DNA of 7,735 bases, taken from the NCBI GenBank assembly GCA_050256015.1, contig JBFWIL010000122.1:1-7735 (forward strand), written 5' to 3'. The translations under genes and the position numbers were made by a program. This document shows positions 1 through 6,310 of the stretch, piece by piece. Under the pieces are notes generated by a model that was not told the DNA's origin, made no database searches, and worked only from the letters and a program-made list of their open reading frames with translations. The stretch is from JBFWIL01 sp050256015. Its GTDB lineage: Bacteria > Bacteroidota > Bacteroidia > Bacteroidales > Prolixibacteraceae. The first letter of the stretch is position 1, and every line of letters begins with the position of its first letter.

Positions 1-70
1 GTTCCGGTTTCAGATGAAGATGGAAAATGCTTCCATCGGGATTCAGGATCAGTTCTGAAGGTCCAATCAT
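1..70 (-). CDS. Nucleoside (uridine) phosphorylase, N-terminal fragment cut by the window edge
   Basis: Reading the minus strand from the ATG at 70-68 gives MIGPSELILNPDGSIFHLHL followed by KPE, open to the window edge. This matches the start I know for Bacteroidota nucleoside phosphorylases annotated as uridine phosphorylase (udp type), where 'SELI.N.DGSI.HL.LKPE' precedes the phosphate-binding 'VGDPGRV' motif. The catalytic region lies outside the window, so substrate preference cannot be judged. The family cleaves uridine (or related nucleosides) with phosphate to the free base and ribose-1-phosphate in cytosolic nucleoside salvage. The start is supported by a phylum-type promoter about 20 bases upstream. 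Only 23 residues are visible, so the family call is reasonable but the exact enzyme is inferred. Confidence 0.72.
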   Translation of the reverse strand, partial: MIGPSELILNPDGSIFHLHLKPE

Positions 71-90
71 GACAGATGCTTTTATCTGTC
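71..90. repeat. Perfect 7-base inverted repeat abutting the phosphorylase start codon
   Basis: GACAGAT (71-77) and ATCTGTC (84-90) are exact reverse complements around a 6-base spacer. The repeat touches the ATG and overlaps the predicted transcription start near 86-88. Because the outer arm lies at or across the start site, a repressor operator is at least as plausible as an RNA hairpin sequestering the start codon. It could also be chance. Confidence 0.5.
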
Positions 91-91
91 T

Positions 92-122
92 CAAAGCTAT
101 TTAAAAATTATGATATGTGCAA
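92..122 (-). promoter_or_regulatory. Bacteroidota-type promoter of the phosphorylase gene
   Basis: On the minus strand, TAGCTTTG (99-92) is a perfect match to the Bacteroidota -7 element TAnnTTTG. A TTG (122-120, within GTTG) lies 20 bases upstream, the spacing expected for the -33 element. Transcription would start near 86-88, giving a leader of about 16-18 bases before the ATG at 70. This is the best promoter match in the window. Confidence 0.65.
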
Positions 123-144
123 CAACTTATGCTTCTGAGCCTTT

Positions 145-165
145 CCGGGATATACAATATACCGG
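145..165. repeat. Imperfect 21-base palindrome upstream of the phosphorylase promoter
   Basis: CCGGGATAT (145-153) and ATATACCGG (157-165) form 9-base arms with one mismatch around a 3-base centre. The site lies roughly 60-80 bases upstream of the predicted phosphorylase start and downstream of the cold-shock gene's stop. It could be a regulator-binding site or part of the cold-shock gene's 3' end. No T-run follows it closely, so a terminator role is weakly supported. Confidence 0.35.
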
Positions 166-207
166 CAAGTCAGGCTAAAAATATTCAGGCAATGAATGAA
201 AGTGCCT

Positions 208-657
208 TTATTTTATTTGTCTTACCTGAAGGGCAATGGGGCCTTTCGGACCTTTGCCCAATTCAAAGCTGACAAGATTCCCTTCCCGGATCTCCTCCTC
301 CAGGTTGTTCACGTGCACAAAAACACTTTCTTTGGTCTCGCTGTCACGGATAAAACCAAACCCTTTTGAATCGTTGAAAAAGGTTACCGTTCCTTTTCTT
401 AGGGGGTCTTCCTGGCTTTCATCTTTTTTAGGTACGCCGATCTGGATGTCTTCCAGCTTAACTTCGGTTTTCTTCTCCGGATCCGGGGGAGTGTCTGTGA
501 TGACACCATTCTCATCAACGTAAGCAATCATGTCGTCGAGACTGCTGGGTTTTTCCTCGGCTTTCCGTGCCAGACGTTTTTTTTCTTTCTCTTTTCTCTT
601 TTTTTCCTTCTTGTTTCTGACTTCTTTTTTGTTAAATGATTCTTGTGATCTACCCAT
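208..657 (-). CDS. Cold-shock-domain protein with lysine-rich N-terminal extension
   Basis: The 149-residue product ends in a cold-shock (S1-like OB-fold) domain at about residues 87-149. The RNP1-type motif KGFGFI is at 98-103 and the RNP2-type motif VFVHV at 112-116; these are the aromatic single-strand nucleic-acid-binding surfaces of the CspA family. Unlike the usual ~70-residue CspA, it carries a strongly basic lysine/glutamate-rich segment at about 10-36, probably helical, then an acidic/proline linker with 'DDMIAYVDENGVITDTPPDP' at about 41-60. I recognise this extended layout from Bacteroidota cold-shock proteins. The likely role is cytosolic RNA binding or chaperoning; the tail may add nonspecific RNA affinity (inference). 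The ATG at 657 is the natural start because the basic tail begins right after it. No Shine-Dalgarno is visible. It is transcribed divergently from the lactonase gene. Confidence 0.9.
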   Translation of the reverse strand: MGRSQESFNKKEVRNKKEKKRKEKEKKRLARKAEEKPSSLDDMIAYVDENGVITDTPPDPEKKTEVKLEDIQIGVPKKDESQEDPLRKGTVTFFNDSKGFGFIRDSETKESVFVHVNNLEEEIREGNLVSFELGKGPKGPIALQVRQIK

Positions 658-905
658 GTATTAAAAATTTGCTTAAAGATAAGGCTTTCTGTCGTAAATC
701 TATTCTCCCGGGCTGTTTTCATGTGTTTATTTTTTCAGGGTTGCAGCTAATCAGACGGATAGGTTATTCTTTATCCGGAAGGTTAACAGCCTGATTCTGG
801 CCGAAGGCAGGTGCTGTCACCGGATGTGGCCCGGAGGTTAAGGAAATGCAACCCGCCCAGAATAAACAAAATGATTGAGACTGCTATGGGTTTTCAAAAT
901 ATGGT

Positions 906-913
906 TATTTTTG
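906..913 (+). promoter_or_regulatory. Possible -7 promoter element of the lactonase gene
   Basis: TATTTTTG matches the Bacteroidota -7 consensus TAnnTTTG exactly and sits 23 bases before the preferred ATG at 937, which would give a short leader. No TTTG/TTG is present at the expected -33 position (about 882-887), so the call is weak. If real, it rules out the upstream GTG and ATG codons (811, 871, 886, 901) as starts. Confidence 0.35.
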
Positions 914-936
914 AGTTGAAACAAACAAGCATCCTA

Positions 937-2124
937 ATGAAGACATTCGTTTTTTTGCTCATGGCCGGACTCGCTTCTTTACAAACCTGCAATTCAGAAA
1001 TAAAACCTGTTCTGTATGCAGGGACCTATTCTGAAGCGAACAGCGAGGGAATTTACCGGTTTGTTTATGATTCCGGGAACGGACTGCCTGAACGGGCCGG
1101 GGTGACTCCCAATCAGGAAAATCCTTCTTTCATGGCATTGCATCCCGGGGGAAAATACCTCTATGCCGTTAGTGAAGTAGACCGGAAACAGTGTCGTGAC
1201 AGCGGTTCTGTGACGGCATACCGGATACTGAAAGCGGGCCGGCTGGAGCGGATCAATCGGGAACCAACGGGAGGAAATCATCCCTGCCATGTTTCTGTTT
1301 CCCCGGACGGAAAAACTTTGCTCGCTTCCAATTACACCAGCGGGAGCCTGAGTGTTTTCCGTATCCGGGAGGATGGCGGACTGTTTCCCCTGCAGCAGCT
1401 GATTCAGCATAGAGGACAGGGACCGGACCGTCTTCGCCAGCGTGGTCCTCATGTTCATTCCGCCCGTTTTACACCCGACGGACAACTGTTGCTTGCGGCC
1501 GATCTGGGGACTGACCGGCTGGAAGTTTATGTGTGGTCGGCAGACAGTTCTGCTTATGTGCCTTCGCCGGCCGGACCGGTTGTCCTGCCGGCCGGGTACG
1601 GACCCCGGCATTTCGATTTTTCTCCGGACGGACGCTTTGTGTATCTGATGAACGAAATGGGAGCGGCTGTCAGTGTGCTGGAAAGAAACGGTCTGGGGTT
1701 CCGGATGGTGGAGACGGTGTCCGGTTTGCCTCCGGAGTATGCAGGCCTGAAAAGCGGTGCCGATATTCACCTGAGTCCGGACGGGCGTTTTGTATACGGC
1801 TCCAACCGCGGGCATAATTCCATTGTCGTGTATGCCAGGGACGGGGAGTCCGGCTGCATCAGCCCAATTCAGTATGAACCGGTGAGAGGAGACTGTCCAC
1901 GCAACTTTACGCTGGACCCGGAAGGAAATTTTTTGCTGGTAGCTAACCGGCGAAGCAACAACATCAGTCTGTTTGCCATCGACCGGAAAACGGGAAAGCT
2001 GAGCTACACCAGCTGCAGCTTTTCGCTACCCAGCCCGGTTTGTCTTCTTTTTCTGACTCCTCAGGAAGTGCTTTTCTCTTTTCCTTTTTCCCTTTCCCCC
2101 TTCATGAAAGCCATGGGATTGTAG
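937..2124 (+). CDS. Exported lactonase-family protein (6-phosphogluconolactonase-like beta-propeller)
   Basis: From ATG 937 the product is 395 residues and starts with a signal peptide: MKTF, then a hydrophobic stretch, then LQTC at about 15-18, which might be an atypical lipobox. The frame is open upstream to a GTG at 811, but that adds 42 charged residues before the signal, so 937 is preferred. The body has repeated propeller-strand motifs of the seven-bladed lactonase family (PF10282; E. coli Pgl/YbhE type): GPHVHS at about 170-175, GPRHFDFSPDGR at 222-233, an 'IHLSPDGRFVYGSNRGHNS' stretch at 277-295 and PRNFTLDPEGNFLLVANR at 321-338. Relatives hydrolyse 6-phosphogluconolactone or other lactones. 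Export argues against the cytosolic pentose-phosphate role, so the substrate is unknown. The usual family end (PSPVC followed by a few hydrophobic residues) is reached near residue 373; the last 22 residues read into the convergent transporter gene. Confidence 0.87.
   Translation: MKTFVFLLMAGLASLQTCNSEIKPVLYAGTYSEANSEGIYRFVYDSGNGLPERAGVTPNQENPSFMALHPGGKYLYAVSEVDRKQCRDSGSVTAYRILKAGRLERINREPTGGNHPCHVSVSPDGKTLLASNYTSGSLSVFRIREDGGLFPLQQLIQHRGQGPDRLRQRGPHVHSARFTPDGQLLLAADLGTDRLEVYVWSADSSAYVPSPAGPVVLPAGYGPRHFDFSPDGRFVYLMNEMGAAVSVLERNGLGFRMVETVSGLPPEYAGLKSGADIHLSPDGRFVYGSNRGHNSIVVYARDGESGCISPIQYEPVRGDCPRNFTLDPEGNFLLVANRRSNNISLFAIDRKTGKLSYTSCSFSLPSPVCLLFLTPQEVLFSFPFSLSPFMKAMGL
2061..2124. other. 64-base tail-to-tail overlap of two convergent genes
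   Basis: The lactonase frame stops at TAG 2122-2124 (plus) and the transporter frame at TGA 2063-2061 (minus), so their 3' ends overlap by 64 bases. The segment encodes a serine/phenylalanine-rich tail on the lactonase and a basic lysine/glutamate tail on the transporter. No intrinsic terminator is evident between the genes. Confidence 0.8.
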
Positions 2125-5100
2125 AAGATGCGGTCGCGCAGTTCGGCCTGGCGGGTCAGCCTCCAGCGTTCCACATAATTGATGATCTTCCGGAGCAGAT
2201 CCAGGTAAAGGGCGATCATCAAAAAAACGGTAAACAGCCAGATAACGATCACGTTAAACAGGGGAGTTCCGATTCTGAACCGGCCCAGGTATTTGGATGA
2301 TGCGTAGAAGTGAGCTCTCCCGTTACGATGGATCGGCTTCCGGAATACGGGTTCATCTCCCTGCCATATCCGGTTGGCATAGAGGTAGGTTTTGTGCGGG
2401 GAATATTTGTCTCGCAAGAGTTGCTCCAGCTTTTTGTTAACATGCCGGTCTTTCAGCGCTATCAATTTCTCTTCATCCCCGCCGAAGCGTTCCAGCAGCC
2501 GGGAGTATGAAGCCTCGAGAGCAGCATTGGCCTGGGTGTATTGCTCCTGAAACAGGGGCCTGACTGAATCCATGTATGAATTCAGAATTTTAAAGTTCAG
2601 GTTCCCGTATCGGACTGTGCCGATTGCAGCCAGCGCCCGGGTGGCGGACACGGAGGTTGGTGGGGCAATACGAAGCAGATCTGAAAAGGAGTTTTTTAGC
2701 AATATTGGCAGATCTCCTGTATCCCGGCTTTGCCTTTCCAGGGTATTGTAGTTCTTCAGGTATTCTTCAATTTCAGGAAGCAGGTAATAGGCCCTGAAGC
2801 CTGTTTCATTTTTTTGTTCCTCTTCTGTAAAGAAATGGTCACGGTAGCTGTTGTTTTTGAACTGGTTAACCGCCATGGCCTCGTAGGACCAACGGGAAAC
2901 CATCAGGTCGCCGATCAACGGAGTCTTGTCGTAACTGCTCAGCGAATAATGCATCTTGTTAAAATCGACAATTACGCCGCTGAGCAGCAACTGGGGTACC
3001 AGCATGAGGGGAATCATGATATAGATGGCTACGGCCGAGTCGAGTCCGGCCGAGAGATTGAGCCCGAGAAGATTGGCAAAGCAGGCTGTGGAAAAAAGAA
3101 TGAGCCAGGAGGAGAAGGTCAGCTCGCGGATCTCCAGCATATGGTGCCCGATCAGCACGAAGGAAAGAATTTGTAAGGCAGAAATAAAGAAAAGGATAAA
3201 TATCTTGGATACGAAATAAGCTCCCCGGCTAAGGTGCAAAAATTCCTCCCGTTTTCTGATACGCCGGTCTTTGAAAATTTCTTCGGCGCTGATGCTGAGT
3301 CCGATAAACAGCGCTACCACCACGCTCATAAACAGAAAGGCAGGTATGTTATCGTTTTCTCCGAACAGGTAGATACCCTGATCGGAATACTTGGAGAAAA
3401 AACTCAGGATCAGGGCAAGGATCGGAGCTTCCAGCAGGGCAATGGCCATGTACTGACGGTTTGCCTTTTTGGTGAGTAAATCCCGCCGGATAAACAGCTT
3501 TAGTTGCTGAAACCAGCCGGGAACACGGAAAATGGCTGGAGGCAGTTTGGCGTGGCGAACCGGATTGGCCCGCATGAAATCAGTAACCCTTGGCTCCACT
3601 TTCTCCAGGTAATTCTGGTACCATTCTTCCGGAGAAATTTTCCGTTTCCGGATGCTCTTTCCAAAGGGGTCTACCATGCGGGCTTCGATGATCTGCAGGG
3701 GCTGTTCGGTCTTTACGGTCCCGCAGGAGAGGCATTCGCTTTCGTCCGGATTGACATAGTTGGCCTGGTGTTTGAAATAGGTGATCGCATCCATTGGATT
3801 GCCAAAGAACACTACCCTTCCGCCCTTGTCCATTACGATCATCCGGTCAAACAGTTTGTAGATGTCGCTGGAAGGCTGGTGGATGTTGGCAAAGACGAGC
3901 TTTCCTTTGAGGCATTGCCGCTTCAGCAGATACATCACCTTCTCCGAATCGGCAGATGAAAGTCCGGAGGTAGGTTCGTCCACAAAGAGAATGGAAGGCT
4001 CCCGCATCAGTTCCAGGGCAATATTGAGGCGTTTCCGTTGTCCTCCGCTGAGAATTTTTTTCAGCGGACTGCCTACCACCAGGTCGCGGGCTTCCATCAG
4101 GTCAAAATCACTTAACGCCTGCTGAATAATTTTTTCGATGCGTTTTTCGTCCATATTTCCGAAACAGAACCGCGCATTGAATTCCAAGTTCTGGCGGACC
4201 GTAAGCTCTTCAATGAGCAGATCATCCTGGGGAACATAACCGATCACGCCTTTCAGTACTTCTTCATGTTCCGGCTGGTGCAGTTTATAGCCGTTTATGG
4301 TGATTCGCCCGGCATTGGGCTTCAGCTTGCCGTTCAGCACATTCAGCAGGGTGGTTTTGCCCACCCCGCTGCCCCCGATGATTCCGACCAGATCGCCCGA
4401 ACGTTCCTGAAAACTGAAGGGGTGAAGCCCGTATACCCGTTTGCTGAAACGGTATTCAATGTTTTCGGCCTGAAAGACGATCAGCGGTTTCCCGGGATCC
4501 TGAATAAAGCGGGTCATAACGCTGCTGTAATATATGGGAATAATCCGGGAGGTCTTCAAAATTCCTCCCGGGGGAAAAACATACAGCCGGTTTTGTGTGA
4601 GCCGGTGACCGTTCAGGTACATGTTTCTTGGTCCCCCGTATTTAAAGAACAATGTGTTGGTGCTGGAGATGCGGATCAGCTCCAGTTCCACCTGCTGGTT
4701 TTCCCGGCTTAGGTGTTTTACCCGCTTGTCCGGGTAATCCGGATTACCGTTTACCACAAACAGGCAGCTTTTGTTTTTTACACGTTCGATTGAGTACAGG
4801 GCAAAGCGAGACAGGTTACGGTATTCCTCCGGGTTGATTTTTAGTCCGATAGCCACAACATAGACAATCTTCTGGTCTTCCAGGCTGATTCCTCCGGGTT
4901 TGTTGATGAAATTGAGTAACTGGGATATGATAAGAAACCGGGCGTTCAGATCAAAATGGTCGACGATGCCCGTGCAAATCCCTTTTAGGTATCTGCGGTT
5001 GATAAGCCGGGGGCCTTTCCCCTGTTCTGCATACAATATCTCCCTGTGATCCACGTGGTAGTACCGGATCTGGTCCTCGTACATTCCCAGATATTTTTCA

Positions 5101-5231
5101 GAAAGCTCCCTGCTGAAATTTTCCCTCAGATACGATTCAACAAGTTCCGTGCTGTCTAAGGGAACCTTATCCCGGAAATTCGTGATGATCGCGAAAAGCT
5201 TAATAAGTGTTTCAATGATGCCTTCGTACAT
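2061..5231 (-). CDS. TerB/FHA-like/ABCG-type fused ABC transporter (ATPase plus permease)
   Basis: The 1056-residue product (numbered from ATG 5231) begins with a helical TerB-like region (about 1-150), then a beta-rich FHA-like stretch (about 160-235, with YLNG at 205-208). The ABC ATPase is complete: Walker A GGSGVGKTT 286-294, Q-loop Gln335, signature LSGGQ 394-398, Walker B ILFVDE 414-419 and H-loop His451. A CxxC pair (Cys500, Cys503) follows in 'DESECLSCG'. The permease has about six hydrophobic segments (roughly 592-612, 629-649, 672-695, 705-725, 731-753, 990-1010) with an unusually large ~235-residue extracytoplasmic loop before the last. ATPase-before-permease order is ABCG/White-like, an inner-membrane exporter type that probably works as a dimer. 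I recognise this fusion from Bacteroidota; its substrate is unknown to me. The frame extends to a GTG at 5270, but that lies in a terminator hairpin, so ATG 5231 is preferred. The lipoprotein gene lies just upstream on the same strand. Confidence 0.9.
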   Translation of the reverse strand: MYEGIIETLIKLFAIITNFRDKVPLDSTELVESYLRENFSRELSEKYLGMYEDQIRYYHVDHREILYAEQGKGPRLINRRYLKGICTGIVDHFDLNARFLIISQLLNFINKPGGISLEDQKIVYVVAIGLKINPEEYRNLSRFALYSIERVKNKSCLFVVNGNPDYPDKRVKHLSRENQQVELELIRISSTNTLFFKYGGPRNMYLNGHRLTQNRLYVFPPGGILKTSRIIPIYYSSVMTRFIQDPGKPLIVFQAENIEYRFSKRVYGLHPFSFQERSGDLVGIIGGSGVGKTTLLNVLNGKLKPNAGRITINGYKLHQPEHEEVLKGVIGYVPQDDLLIEELTVRQNLEFNARFCFGNMDEKRIEKIIQQALSDFDLMEARDLVVGSPLKKILSGGQRKRLNIALELMREPSILFVDEPTSGLSSADSEKVMYLLKRQCLKGKLVFANIHQPSSDIYKLFDRMIVMDKGGRVVFFGNPMDAITYFKHQANYVNPDESECLSCGTVKTEQPLQIIEARMVDPFGKSIRKRKISPEEWYQNYLEKVEPRVTDFMRANPVRHAKLPPAIFRVPGWFQQLKLFIRRDLLTKKANRQYMAIALLEAPILALILSFFSKYSDQGIYLFGENDNIPAFLFMSVVVALFIGLSISAEEIFKDRRIRKREEFLHLSRGAYFVSKIFILFFISALQILSFVLIGHHMLEIRELTFSSWLILFSTACFANLLGLNLSAGLDSAVAIYIMIPLMLVPQLLLSGVIVDFNKMHYSLSSYDKTPLIGDLMVSRWSYEAMAVNQFKNNSYRDHFFTEEEQKNETGFRAYYLLPEIEEYLKNYNTLERQSRDTGDLPILLKNSFSDLLRIAPPTSVSATRALAAIGTVRYGNLNFKILNSYMDSVRPLFQEQYTQANAALEASYSRLLERFGGDEEKLIALKDRHVNKKLEQLLRDKYSPHKTYLYANRIWQGDEPVFRKPIHRNGRAHFYASSKYLGRFRIGTPLFNVIVIWLFTVFLMIALYLDLLRKIINYVERWRLTRQAELRDRIFYNPMAFMKGEREKGKEKSTS

Positions 5232-5247
5232 GGCCTGAAAATTTAGC

Positions 5248-5298
5248 AAAAAAACGGGTTTCTGCACCACCCTCCGGAGGTTGCAAAGACCCGTTTTT
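5248..5298 (-). terminator. Strong hairpin terminator after the lipoprotein gene
   Basis: Bases 5250-5266 and 5282-5298 form a 17-base stem. Read on the minus strand it has only one G-U pair and one C-A mismatch, with a 15-base loop containing most of the palindrome CCTCCGGAGG (5271-5280). The stem base is A5 paired with T5, and the minus-strand T-run is 7 long (5254-5248). It begins 19 bases after the lipoprotein stop and ends 16 bases before the transporter ATG. The near symmetry means it could work in both directions. It may fully end the upstream transcript or act as a partial attenuator in an operon. Confidence 0.75.
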
Positions 5299-5317
5299 AT
5301 AAGCGGTAACCGTGTTT

Positions 5318-6145
5318 TTATTTAACTTTCCCGTCCCGGATGACGTTTACCGCTTCCGTTAGCTTGGTCACCTGCTCCAGGGTCATGGATGTGGTTCCTT
5401 CTTCCAGGGCATAGATGGCATTTATGGCTTGGATATCCAGATATGCCTGCTTCAGTAACTCCGTTTCTTTGTATGTTTCCATCATTTTTTCCAGATCCTG
5501 CAGCGGTTTTTTCTGGAAGAGGATGGCTCCGATGAGTTTCGGATTCTGGAAGGTGTTTCCAGAAATGTGAGTGGTAAGGTACAAACCCTCCACCACGGTC
5601 CCGCTCAGCACCAGATAGGAGAGTTCGGTCCGGCCCCTTTTATTCAGGTAGGCATAGGCATTGTCGAACATGCCGGTAACCAGTTCCACCATTTTTCCCT
5701 TGTTGTCCAGGTTGGCTTCGATCTGATCGGGCAGATCCTGATTAAAGGCGGACGTGATGTCGAGCTCTCTGGCCAGCTTTTCACAGGCGCTGAAATAAGT
5801 GTTTACTTCTGTCTTTTGATTGTAAGTGGTGGCATAAGCCAGGTCGGCGGCATAAATACCCAGATTGAAGGCTTTGTCCTTTTCCGAGAAATAGGTCTCT
5901 GCCTTCTCCGGATCATTTGAGATACCTACAATATAGCTTGCTTCAATTTCGTTTAGCATGTTGGTAACTTCGAAAGCTGAAGGCAGGGGATAGATATATT
6001 CCTGAACTTCTTTCCGGATGGTTTCTTCAGGAACAGGGGTAGCGGCCTTTTTCCCTTTTTTGCCTGAACAGGCGCCGAGCCCTGCTGTGAGAAGTCCTGT
6101 TGCCAGGGCAATGAAAACATAGCGGTAAACGTTTTTTGTTGTCAT
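5318..6145 (-). CDS. Predicted lipoprotein of unknown function next to the ABC transporter
   Basis: The 275-residue product (from ATG 6145) has a signal peptide with a hydrophobic core and a clear lipobox LGAC ending at Cys26. After cleavage it would be lipid-anchored, starting CSGKKGKK, a basic linker without an acidic surface-export signal right after the cysteine. The rest looks largely alpha-helical, with no transmembrane segment after the signal and no catalytic motif I recognise. Stretches such as 'FNLGIYAADLAYATTYNQ' (about 92-109) look like conserved family motifs. The frame opens two codons earlier at a TTG (6151); ATG 6145 is the better start. I have an impression of similar proteins in Bacteroidota but cannot name a function. 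Its position directly upstream of the transporter makes an envelope partner role possible (inference). Confidence 0.85.
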   Translation of the reverse strand: MTTKNVYRYVFIALATGLLTAGLGACSGKKGKKAATPVPEETIRKEVQEYIYPLPSAFEVTNMLNEIEASYIVGISNDPEKAETYFSEKDKAFNLGIYAADLAYATTYNQKTEVNTYFSACEKLARELDITSAFNQDLPDQIEANLDNKGKMVELVTGMFDNAYAYLNKRGRTELSYLVLSGTVVEGLYLTTHISGNTFQNPKLIGAILFQKKPLQDLEKMMETYKETELLKQAYLDIQAINAIYALEEGTTSMTLEQVTKLTEAVNVIRDGKVK

Positions 6146-6198
6146 TTGCAAATTTTTTATCGTTAAATTCTGTTTTTTTTCTGCTGTATCAGGTTTTC

Positions 6199-6249
6199 CC
6201 GGCTAAAAAAAATAATTCAGATTAACAGCAAACAGCCGGTTTTTTTAGC
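6199..6249. repeat. Two mutually exclusive inverted repeats upstream of the lipoprotein gene
   Basis: GCTAAAAAAA (6202-6211) is a perfect reverse complement of TTTTTTTAGC (6240-6249). The overlapping CCGGCT (6199-6204) is a perfect reverse complement of AGCCGG (6234-6239). The two pairings share bases and cross each other, so only one can form at a time. They lie 54-104 bases before the lipoprotein ATG, in the AT-rich 6146-6342 spacer. No convincing promoter was found there. Possible roles are termination of the folE transcript or a leader structure of the lipoprotein mRNA; neither is demonstrated. Confidence 0.45.
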
Positions 6250-6310
6250 TAAAATAATATAAAAATATTGCCGGTGTAAAAAAAATGTGAATTATTATGA
6301 ATTATCCTTT

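Noticed and set aside
2..58. Plus-strand frame FRFQMKMENASIGIQDQF ending at 58 as the tail of a gene from the left
   Set aside because: The opposite strand gives a recognisable phosphorylase N-terminus with a promoter, and the two readings are incompatible as full coding regions.
177..207. Possible terminator after the cold-shock gene (AGGCA/TGCCT stem, then T-run)
   Set aside because: The stem is only 5 bases with an 11-base loop, and the T5 run is separated from it by five other bases.
674..681. Minus-strand TATCTTTA upstream of the cold-shock gene as a -7 element
   Set aside because: It is one base off TAnnTTTG and has no TTTG/TTG at the -33 spacing, so it is not supportable as a promoter.
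811..936. Upstream extension of the lactonase frame from a GTG
   Set aside because: It would place 42 charged residues before a good signal peptide, and a possible -7 promoter element (906-913) lies inside it.
994..1815. Long open frame of 273 residues antisense to the lactonase gene
   Set aside because: It has no recognisable domain, is rich in Arg/His/Gln as expected from reading a coding strand backwards, and lies wholly inside a clear lactonase gene.
2730..4712. Several plus-strand open frames of 80-150 residues opposite the transporter gene
   Set aside because: They are fragmentary, lack family motifs and are shadows of the transporter coding sequence, whose ABC and permease motifs are unmistakable.
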